Assembly: GCA_016213865.1 (NCBI GenBank)
Contig: JACQZL010000097.1
Span: 1-5,487 of the forward strand
Source of the DNA: Candidatus Rifleibacteriota bacterium
GTDB taxonomy: Bacteria; UBP17; UBA6191; JACPRK01
Reading direction: 5' to 3'
Length of the DNA stretch: 5,487 nt
The translations under genes were made by a program, and so were the position numbers. The stretch's first letter is position 1. Each line of letters opens with the position of its first letter. Positions 1-5,191 of the stretch are shown piece by piece. Under the pieces are notes generated by a model. That model had not been told where the DNA came from. It saw only the letters and a program-made list of their open reading frames with translations, and made no database searches.

Positions 1-631
1 GCCCTCCCGCCGGCGCGCCCACTGCCAGCCCCACCCGCGGGCTGACCTGCCACCCGGCGACCCGGGGTGTGGCGTCGGGGTACTCCGAGTGGAAGAGGTC
101 GAAGCCCACCTCGAACCGGCCCGGCTCGTAGTGATAGAGGCCGACGAGGGCTGCCGTGCCTCCTGCCGCCAGCGTCCGGTCGCTGTCCACCGTGTGACCC
201 CCGAGACGCAGCTTCCAGCCCGGGTCGGAGAAGTTCGTGTAGACCAGTGACAGCTCTCGCTGCCCCTGCGTCGGGCTGGCGCCGAAGTCGATCGAGAGTC
301 GGTCGAAGGCCAGCTCCACCAGGTTGTTCCGGTCGACTCCAAAGTACCCGTAGGCCCCTGCGAAGGAGGCCGAGCGCTTGAGGGCGGCGCCGCTGTAGTC
401 CACGACGCCCGCGTAGAGACTCGCCTTCACCCAGGACTGGGCCTCGTCCTCCTCGGCGCCTGCCGCCGCCGTTGCCTTCTCGGCTTCCAGGGCTGCCTTC
501 AGGGCCTCCTCCATCGCGTACGACGTTGCCGCCAGTACGTCTTGACGGACTGCCGCCGCGGCCGCGGGCGCAGTCGACAGGATCAAGAGAAGCATCGATA
601 GCAGCCCGACCGGGCTCGCCGCTCTATTCAC
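1..631 (-). CDS. secreted outer-membrane beta-barrel-like protein, 3' end beyond window
   Basis: The frame runs from a GTG at 631 off the left edge, giving 210 visible residues with high GC at third positions. The N-terminus is a signal peptide: VNRA, a hydrophobic stretch (about residues 8-20, GLLSMLLLILST) and an alanine-rich cleavage region ending near residue 27. Residues about 28-65 are rich in Ala, Glu and Lys and look helical, possibly a short coiled coil. From about residue 67 onward there are alternating polar and aromatic strands (for example VKASLYAGVVDYSG and WKLRLGGHTVDSDR), as in an outer-membrane beta-barrel; the barrel assignment is an inference from this pattern. An AGGAGG (639-644) sits 7 bases before the GTG. 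Because of the 42-bp duplication, a second GTG in the same frame lies at 673 with its own AGGAGG (681-686), which would add 14 residues before the signal peptide. I chose 631 because it places the signal peptide at the very N-terminus. The family is not recognised. Confidence 0.8.
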   Translation of the reverse strand, partial: MNRAASPVGLLSMLLLILSTAPAAAAAVRQDVLAATSYAMEEALKAALEAEKATAAAGAEEDEAQSWVKASLYAGVVDYSGAALKRSASFAGAYGYFGVDRNNLVELAFDRLSIDFGASPTQGQRELSLVYTNFSDPGWKLRLGGHTVDSDRTLAAGGTAALVGLYHYEPGRFEVGFDLFHSEYPDATPRVAGWQVSPRVGLAVGAPAGG

Positions 632-703
632 GTCGAATCCTCCTGAGCTCCATTCCGTCGGCGCTCTATTCACGTCGAATCCTCCTGAGCTCCATTCCGT
701 CGG
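620..703. repeat. perfect 42-bp tandem duplication over a translation start
   Basis: Positions 620-661 and 662-703 are identical over 42 bp. The flanking bases differ (619 against 661, and 704 against 662), so the repeat is exactly two units. On the minus strand each unit carries AGGAGG, a 7-base spacer, a GTG start and the first codons of the outer-membrane protein. It also carries the last codons and the TAG of the upstream reading frame. Because 42 is a multiple of three, both GTGs are in the same frame. The even length and exactness suggest a recent slippage or unequal-exchange event, or an assembly artefact. Confidence 0.93.
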
Positions 704-971
704 TCTGCAACATCCCCAGTCCGGCCACGGGATCGAGGTGGACCGGCGCCGTCTGGTGGAACCGCATCCACCGAGACTCGACCACGGTCTCGATGATGCT
801 GGGAGAGACGAACCTCTGGGAGGCCCGGACGCAGCCGAGTCCCGGGAAGAAGGCCCGAAGGAACTGGGCCGCCATCCGGCGCGGGCCGGCAGGCAGCACG
901 CCCAGAGGCAAGACGTCGGTCCACGAGAGTCCCTCGCGGAAGGCCAGGGGCAACCGCGGCAGGGCGCGCAT
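666..971 (-). CDS. unrecognised protein, probably a 5'-truncated gene remnant
   Basis: From ATG 971 this encodes 101 residues, with a GGAGG five bases before the ATG. The frame stays open upstream to a TAG at 1053-1055. Residues encoded at about 971-1040 (GTFYFHCAEGGDRRLEAI) have the same protein-like composition and G/C-ending codons, but no ATG or GTG start is found there. The likely reading is that the N-terminal part of a longer gene is lost and that 971 is only an internal methionine. The protein is rich in Arg, Pro and aromatic residues (LSWTDVLPLGVLPAGPRR, ESRWMRFHQTAPVHLDP) and has no signal peptide or membrane helix. Its stop TAG (666-668) overlaps the GTG at 671-673 by 8 bases, the layout of translationally coupled operon genes, which supports it as once-genuine coding sequence. 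I cannot assign a family. Confidence 0.5.
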   Translation of the reverse strand: MRALPRLPLAFREGLSWTDVLPLGVLPAGPRRMAAQFLRAFFPGLGCVRASQRFVSPSIIETVVESRWMRFHQTAPVHLDPVAGLGMLQTDGMELRRIRRE

Positions 972-1090
972 GATCGCCTCCAGGCGGCGATCGCCTCCCT
1001 CCGCGCAGTGGAAGTAGAACGTGCCCTCGTGTCTTCCCCTGGTGGCCTGAGACTATTCCAGGGCTTCTGGGGCTTTCCCCGGCCAGCAGA

Positions 1091-1164
1091 GTGGAAGCGG
1101 CATCTTGCCGCTTCAAGGCGTCGCGTGGACGGCCAGCCAGAAAGCGGCTGGAAGCCGCTTCTAC
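1091..1164. repeat. REP-like double palindrome
   Basis: Two hairpins share a GAAGCGGC core. The first has 9-bp perfect arms (1094-1102 and 1106-1114) around a TCT loop. The second has 8-bp perfect arms (1142-1149 and 1153-1160) around GGA. The outer ends also pair: 1091-1101 matches the complement of 1154-1164 at 10 of 11 positions. Two related palindromes in mirrored orientation are the layout of REP doublets, known to be moved by REP-associated tyrosine transposases; no such transposase lies in this window. The element fills most of the gap between the truncated frame (open to 1052) and the DUF2442 gene, and may alternatively act as a bidirectional transcription terminator. Confidence 0.75.
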
Positions 1165-1229
1165 CTTACTCCGACCAGGACCTGCGTGGCAGCCGTGGAA
1201 TCAGCCCAGGCCACCAGGCGAAATCGAGG

Positions 1230-1544
1230 TCAGGTTTGTGTCCCCGCATCTCGGCAATGCGCATCCGGAGGTTCGCCGGATTCCATCCAATCGGGCAGAG
1301 AGGCCCCGGTCGCAAGGCTGTAGGCGGTTTCGGGGGCGATATCTGCCACCCCGTCCCATGAGACCACTCCGAGTTCCGCGTTGACTGCAGCTCTTCGAAA
1401 GACCTCGGGTTCACGCAGGGTCGCGAAGACCCCGCCCTTGGCTATGAGCGGCTTGCAGTCGAGGATGCCAGACTTCCCATCGTCGAAAGTAAGCTCCAGT
1501 TCGTAGTCGACCAGCGCCTTCACTCTGACAACGTCGTGATGCAT
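1230..1544 (-). CDS. DUF2442 family protein, probable partner of DUF4160 protein
   Basis: The 104-residue product matches my memory of DUF2442 proteins across its first 75 or so residues. It has an opening VVRVKAL-DYELELTF segment, a DGKSGILDCKPLI element, the GVFATLREPEVF motif, and then VSWDGVADIAPETAY, the usual family ending. The remaining 25 or so residues (to AHCRDAGTQT) are an extension I do not recognise and may have been acquired when the sequence downstream changed. I chose ATG 1544 because a GAGGAA precedes it at good distance. A TTG at 1562 in the same frame would add six residues and overlap the upstream gene's stop. The gene follows the DUF4160 stop by 10 bases, so the two are co-transcribed. 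In other genomes these families are commonly adjacent and are suspected toxin-antitoxin-like pairs; the biochemical role is not known to me. Confidence 0.85.
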   Translation of the reverse strand: MHHDVVRVKALVDYELELTFDDGKSGILDCKPLIAKGGVFATLREPEVFRRAAVNAELGVVSWDGVADIAPETAYSLATGASLPDWMESGEPPDAHCRDAGTQT

Positions 1545-1554
1545 GACGAGTTCC

Positions 1555-1815
1555 TCATCCAAGCGGTTCGATCTTCACCGGTGGAGCACCCGAACTCACC
1601 AGGTCCCAGTCGGCCATCAGCTCGGACTGGTGTTGGCCAGCCCATTCGACCACCATCCGCAACGCCCGGGGTGGCAGGTTTCCCTCGAGCACGTGAAGCG
1701 TTCTGATGTCGATGGCTGCCTTCTCCGCACCGTACCTCGCATGGAAGTGCGGAGGGTTGTGGTCGTCGAAGAAGATCGCGATGATTATCCCATAGAAGCG
1801 ACAGATCTCCGGCAT
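1555..1815 (-). CDS. DUF4160 family protein
   Basis: This 86-residue protein shows the DUF4160 pattern from end to end. It opens with MPEICRFYGIIIAIFF, followed by the hallmark DDHNPPHFHARYG (residues 17-29) with its cluster of histidines. Then come AAIDIRTLHVLEG, LPPRALRMVVEWAGQHQSEL and a closing IEPLG. The length is normal for the family and no residue of the signature is missing, so it looks intact. There is no signal peptide, so it should be cytoplasmic. The start at ATG 1815 is supported by family alignment; the upstream AAGAGA is only a weak ribosome binding site, 9 bases away. It leads a two-gene unit with the DUF2442 gene. Such pairs are often found as small mobile accessory modules, and a toxin-antitoxin-like role is plausible but unproven. 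Confidence 0.9.
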   Translation of the reverse strand: MPEICRFYGIIIAIFFDDHNPPHFHARYGAEKAAIDIRTLHVLEGNLPPRALRMVVEWAGQHQSELMADWDLVSSGAPPVKIEPLG

Positions 1816-2426
1816 CGGTCAATATCTCTTGCGGGTTGTCGAGTCGTCGGTTGCAGCCAACAGGCTGGGCGGCAAGCGCATGGCGCCACGTCGGAAGAGG
1901 GCTTCCGCTCTGTTGGGTCGAGCAAGTCACCGAGAGTCTGGTTGGTCCGTCTCCTCATATCAGCCGAAGGAACTAACGCCGAGCAAGCAGGTGCATGACC
2001 AGGAAGCGTTGCCAATCCACACATCACGATACCACGAGCGCAGGCGCAGGCGGGAGCGATGCAAGCAAAGGGGGTGCGTGCTCCACGCGTGGGCAATCTT
2101 CGCCGGGTGCAATCCCGAAAAGATGGAGCGCAGCCGCGGACGGCGGCGCAGAGAAGGCACACGGGTGCTCAGAAGCCAGCCGGGAGAAGTCCAGCCACCA
2201 AGACGCAAAGACGCCAAGAACCACGCCAAGGAACTTCTCTGCTTTCAGCTCCTATCGCGGCACCTTCTTGGAGAACTCCTTGGCGCCTTCGCGTCTTGGT
2301 GGCCGGTCTCCATTCCTGTCGTGCCGCTTCAATAGAGGGTTGTGGCGTGCCATGAAAACGGGAGTGCTCCCAACTCCCTGTTTGCGCGACCTGGTCGGTG
2401 TCCAGCCAAGGCCACGGCCCCCCGCC
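1816..2426. other. long intergenic stretch without a credible gene
   Basis: Several reading frames are open here, but none has a recognisable domain, consistent codon use or a convincing start. Frames over 2195-2302 translate the inverted repeat into the Leu/Arg-rich peptides that such repeats commonly produce as false genes. I see no tRNA, rRNA or CRISPR array. The only clear structure is the inverted repeat at 2195-2302. The part closest to the DUF4160 gene must hold that gene's promoter, but I could not pick one out with confidence. Confidence 0.6.
2195..2302. repeat. imperfect inverted repeat, MITE- or REP-like element
   Basis: The left arm 2195-2218 and the complement of the right arm 2279-2302 agree at 22 of 24 positions, with about 60 bp between them. 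The arm core, AAGACGCAAAGACGCCAAG, is a motif I recognise as a dispersed intergenic repeat in many unrelated bacterial genomes, where it gives rise to false small proteins. The 108-bp size and terminal inversion fit a non-autonomous mobile element or a large stem-loop. No transposase is present and I see no clear target-site duplication. Confidence 0.8.
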
Positions 2427-2455
2427 TTGACTCCCGGACTGGCGCCGACTACACT
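2427..2455 (+). promoter_or_regulatory. sigma70-type promoter for the Ig/FGE-like gene
   Basis: TTGACT at 2427-2432 differs from the consensus -35 by one base. TACACT at 2450-2455 matches four of six -10 positions, and the spacer is exactly 17 bp. Transcription would begin near 2462, giving a leader of about 185 nt before the ATG at 2648. The leader is very GC-rich and includes a run of nine G at 2551-2559; I found no known riboswitch in it. The fit is good for GC-rich DNA but rests on pattern alone. Confidence 0.5.
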
Positions 2456-2647
2456 TGGCTTGCGCCGGGGGGACGGGCCGCCCCGGCCAAGACCAAGAGG
2501 GCTGTGAAGATCCAGGTGAGGCCGGAAGAGTCGGCCCCCGCTTCGGGCAAGGGGGGGGGCAAGTTGCGTGCCAGAGGGAAGGCGCCCCGGCCCTCCTGAC
2601 CTCTGCCAGCCGGGCCGTCTGCCGGGGGCCCACGAAAGGGGTGCGGG

Positions 2648-3256
2648 ATGGGTTCGAAGTCGTGCCGCTCGGTGACCTTCGCGCTCGTGGTGAGCTTGGC
2701 GGCTCTGGCCTGGGCCGGCGCCGCCGTCGCCTCGGGGGTGCCCGAGCGCTTCGCGCTCGCCAACGTTACCTCCGATAGCGCCACGGTGGTGTGGCTCTCC
2801 GCCGACGTCGAGGCGGGCCGGGTCGAGTTCGCCGAAAGCGGGGAGGACCTGGCCGCAAGGACGGGTACCTACGCCCTCGCCACCGATGACGCCGGCCCCG
2901 GGCGCGCTCACCACGTCACCCTGGGCGAGGCGGCGCTCTTCGACAACCGCCTCTCCAGCGGCCGGCCGCCCCTGCGCTCGTCCACGATCTACTTCTTCGA
3001 CGTCCTCTCCGGGGGCACCCGCTTCGACAACGACGGCGCCCACTTCCAGCTTCGCACGGCGCCGGCCTCCGAACCGCGATTCGTGACGCCCGAGCCGGCC
3101 ACCGTGGCCGTTCAGGGGCCAGGCGGGTCCTTGCCTGCGGAGGCCTTCGTCAAGTACAGGCTCAGCTCTACTCGCAGTACGGCTCGGGCCCGGTGCTCTC
3201 GGGGCAGGCGCGCATCCTGGACCTGGCGGGCACCACGACGCGCGGCCTGTCGCTGA
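2648..3256 (+). CDS. secreted FnIII-like N-terminal half of a frameshifted gene
   Basis: ATG 2648 follows AAAGGGG at a workable distance and opens a clear signal peptide: MGSKSCRS, a hydrophobic core (FALVVSLAALAWAGAAVA) and a likely cleavage near residue 28. Residues about 30-150 look like a fibronectin type III or purple-acid-phosphatase-type beta-sandwich: FALANVTSDSATVVWLS, GRVEFAESG, HHVTLGE, TIYFFDVLSGG and FQLRTAP are the usual strand signatures. The sense ends at residue 169 (AEAFVK, codon AAG 3152-3154). After that the frame reads into an Arg/Ala-rich tail (RASWTWRAPRRAACR) up to a stop at 3256, which is not a natural ending. Reading on in the frame that starts at GTA 3154 gives QLYSQYGSGPVLSG and a normal protein. 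The same gene therefore continues in the next entry, and one missing base, probably a G in AAGGTA, explains the break. Confidence 0.85.
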   Translation: MGSKSCRSVTFALVVSLAALAWAGAAVASGVPERFALANVTSDSATVVWLSADVEAGRVEFAESGEDLAARTGTYALATDDAGPGRAHHVTLGEAALFDNRLSSGRPPLRSSTIYFFDVLSGGTRFDNDGAHFQLRTAPASEPRFVTPEPATVAVQGPGGSLPAEAFVKYRLSSTRSTARARCSRGRRASWTWRAPRRAACR

Positions 3257-4506
3257 CGGTTGTGGCGCCGGTGGCCCCGACGATCGTCACGACGAGCTTG
3301 CCGGACGCCCACGACCAGGTCTCGTACGCATCCAGCCTGGTGGCGACGGGCACTCCGCCGTTCACCTGGGCGCTGACGGCCGGGGCCCTGCCCTCGGGGA
3401 TAACGCTCACGGCGGCCGGGGCCGTCACGGGTACGCCGGTGGCCACGGGGACCGCGAGCTTCACGGTGCGGGCCGCGAACGTGGCGGGGTCGGCGACCCG
3501 GCAACTGTCGGTGGCGGTGACGCCGCCGGTGACGCCGGTGATCTCGACGACGACGACATTGGGCAACGCGTTCGCGGGCCACCCGTACTCGCTGTCGTTG
3601 GAGGCGACCGGCACCCCGCCGCGCTGGTCGGTGGCCGCGGGAGCGTTGCCCACGGGGTTGGCGCTGAACACGTGGGGCTCGATTGCCGGGACGCCAGTGG
3701 CCACGGGCAGCGTCTCGGTGACGCTGCGGGCGACCAACCCCGCGGGGACCTCCGAGAGGGCGTTCGCGATGCACGTGCTGGGGCCGCCGACCTACCTGGC
3801 GACGAACGCGAAGGGGTATCGCGAGTACCTAAACGAGAAGGACGGCTCGGTGCTCATCGAGATCCCGGCCCAGGGGGTCACCCCGGCGTACTTCATCGGG
3901 AAGTACGAGGTGACGAACGCGCAGTACCGGCCGTTCCTGGCGGCGACGTCGGACCCCTACGGTCCGACGCAGCACGTCGGGCACGATCCTGCCGAGGGGG
4001 CGGGCTACAGCCACACGCCCACGGGCGGGGGCGGCGTGCACAGGTCGCCGTACAGTGTCGGAGCGAACAACCCTGTGGTGGGCGTGTCGTGGTACGACGC
4101 CTACGCCTACTGCGCGTGGGCGGGGCTGGAGCTTCCGCGGGAGACCCGGTGGCAGTACGCGGCCCAGGGGCCGGACGATCGCATGGTCGTCGGACCGTAC
4201 TGTCCCCTCCTCTACAGCATCTTCGGCACGCGCTCCCCCGTCGCCTACTCGAACCTGTTGATGACCCACCCGCTCTTTCCCGACATCCAGGCTGCCGCCG
4301 AGCTCGCCGGGGTGCACGTGCTCGACCGGCTTCACGTGCGCGTCGTGGTGCAGGACCTATCCGAGGGCCAGGGGCTGCGCGAGCCCTTGACCTGGTCCTA
4401 CCCGCTGCTGACGAACGGCATCCTGGACCGCTACGACGTGGCCTTCCAAAACGACCGGTTCCGCGTCCTGGTGCGCTCGGCTCCGTATCCGCTGCCGGAC
4501 GAATAG
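3193..4506 (+). CDS. C-terminal half: two putative-Ig domains, truncated FGE-sulfatase domain, foreign tail
   Basis: This is the second half of the frameshifted gene; GTG 3193 is just the first start codon available, and the frame really joins at 3154. Numbering follows the repaired protein of 619 residues. Residues about 211-291 and 297-380 are two tandem putative-Ig (He_PIG-like) domains, each with the GALPSGITL or GALPTGLAL strand and the GTPVATGT or GTPVATGS turn. From about residue 395 an FGE-sulfatase fold begins: VLIEIPAQG, YFIGKYEVTNAQYRPFL, NNPVVGVSWYDAYAYCAW, LELPRETRWQYAAQGPD. These correspond to the N-terminal part of the formylglycine-generating-enzyme family. The expected PWG segment and the C-terminal part carrying the catalytic cysteines are absent. 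Instead residues about 510-619 (VVGPYCPLLYSIFGTRSP to FRVLVRSAPYPLPDE) are unrelated and resemble the soluble end of a membrane glycosyltransferase. Formylglycine-forming activity is therefore not expected. The stop is 14 bp from the convergent TPR gene. Confidence 0.85.
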   Translation: MLSGQARILDLAGTTTRGLSLTVVAPVAPTIVTTSLPDAHDQVSYASSLVATGTPPFTWALTAGALPSGITLTAAGAVTGTPVATGTASFTVRAANVAGSATRQLSVAVTPPVTPVISTTTTLGNAFAGHPYSLSLEATGTPPRWSVAAGALPTGLALNTWGSIAGTPVATGSVSVTLRATNPAGTSERAFAMHVLGPPTYLATNAKGYREYLNEKDGSVLIEIPAQGVTPAYFIGKYEVTNAQYRPFLAATSDPYGPTQHVGHDPAEGAGYSHTPTGGGGVHRSPYSVGANNPVVGVSWYDAYAYCAWAGLELPRETRWQYAAQGPDDRMVVGPYCPLLYSIFGTRSPVAYSNLLMTHPLFPDIQAAAELAGVHVLDRLHVRVVVQDLSEGQGLREPLTWSYPLLTNGILDRYDVAFQNDRFRVLVRSAPYPLPDE

Positions 4507-4520
4507 CGCCGGGCTCTTGG

Positions 4521-5141
4521 CTACAACTTCCCGAGCTGCTGCTTGGCCACCACGTTTTCGGGATCGAGGATGAGGACGTCGAAGAAGAGCGACTTTGCCG
4601 TGGCGGCGTCCTCGAGCCCCACCTTGCAGAGAGCCAGCTCGACGAGGAAGCCGACGTCGGTCGGGTAGAGCACCAGCATCCCGGATGCGATCTGGGCCGC
4701 GGCTTCGAACTTCTCCTGGTAGCGGAGCGTCTGCACCAACCGGAGGTTGCCCAGGAAGTTGGCCGGATCGACCTGCAGGATCTGCCGGGCCGCGGCCTCG
4801 GCCTCCTGATAACGGGAGGTCGCCAGCAACGGGAGCAGATAGCCCAGCTTCGGCTCCACCGCCGCGGGCAAGGCTTTCATCGCCGCCTCATAGTGCTTCA
4901 GCGCGTTGGCGTGGCTTCCGCTCGCATAGTAGAGCCATCCCAGACGCAGGTTGACCGTGTAGCCCTTGGGATAGGCGTCTCGCAGAACCAGCAGCGCCTT
5001 GATGGCGTCGGAGTAGTTCAGCGCGTGTTCGTACGAGTACGAACGATAGTAACTCTCGCGGATCTGCCCTTCGGTCGGCTCCGCGGCGGCGCAGGATGCG
5101 ACTGCCAAGAGGGCGATCAACACAGGACCGAGTCGTGACAT
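4521..5141 (-). CDS. TPR-repeat lipoprotein
   Basis: The 206-residue product starts at ATG 5141, preceded by an excellent AAGGAGG seven bases away. A TTG 54 bases upstream is possible but has no such site. The N-terminus MSRLGPVLIALLAVASC is a lipoprotein signal with the lipobox VASC, so Cys17 should be lipidated and the protein anchored in the membrane facing the periplasm. The rest is helical, with about four tetratricopeptide-type units. Motifs include YSDAIKALLVLRDAYP, GWLYYASGSHANALKHYEAAMKA, YQEAEAAARQILQVDPAN, KFEAAAQIASGMLVLYP and AKSLFFDVLILDPEN. TPR domains scaffold protein contacts, so this probably binds a partner in the envelope. The gene lies 50 bp downstream of an outer-membrane barrel gene on the same strand, which is the likely partner. 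In YaiO-type proteins a TPR region and a barrel occur together, but I cannot confirm that family here. Confidence 0.88.
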   Translation of the reverse strand: MSRLGPVLIALLAVASCAAAEPTEGQIRESYYRSYSYEHALNYSDAIKALLVLRDAYPKGYTVNLRLGWLYYASGSHANALKHYEAAMKALPAAVEPKLGYLLPLLATSRYQEAEAAARQILQVDPANFLGNLRLVQTLRYQEKFEAAAQIASGMLVLYPTDVGFLVELALCKVGLEDAATAKSLFFDVLILDPENVVAKQQLGKL

Positions 5142-5191
5142 GCGAGCTCCTCCTTGGAGCGACTCCGGGGTAGACCCACCGAGTGTCAGGT

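Noticed and set aside
670..1116. Long overlapping reading frames on both strands between 470 and 1360
   Set aside because: They are Arg/Pro/Gly-rich shadows of the minus-strand outer-membrane, remnant and DUF2442 frames, with no domains and no consistent start sites.
1950..2030. Possible integron attC-like site (GGCGTTAG and GGCAACGC on the minus strand) upstream of the DUF4160 gene
   Set aside because: The two motifs are only about 40 bp apart, pair imperfectly, the GTTAGTT does not fit the attC core, and no second site or integrase is present.
2252..3043. 263-residue minus-strand frame opposite the FnIII-like gene
   Set aside because: It is antisense to a clear signal peptide and FnIII-like domain, is low-complexity (Gly/Arg/Pro/Ala) and reads through the inverted repeat.
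3112..3774. Arg-rich minus-strand frames opposite the putative-Ig domains
   Set aside because: The repetitive Arg/Gly/His composition comes from the antisense of Thr/Gly/Ala/Val-rich Ig repeats; no start signal supports them.
4507..4520. Terminator between the convergent genes
   Set aside because: Only 14 bp separate the stops and no stem with a T-run is visible there.
3672..5138. 488-residue plus-strand frame crossing the FGE region and the TPR gene
   Set aside because: It overlaps the real frames of two genes, is a composition-driven open frame in GC-rich DNA, and shows no domain.
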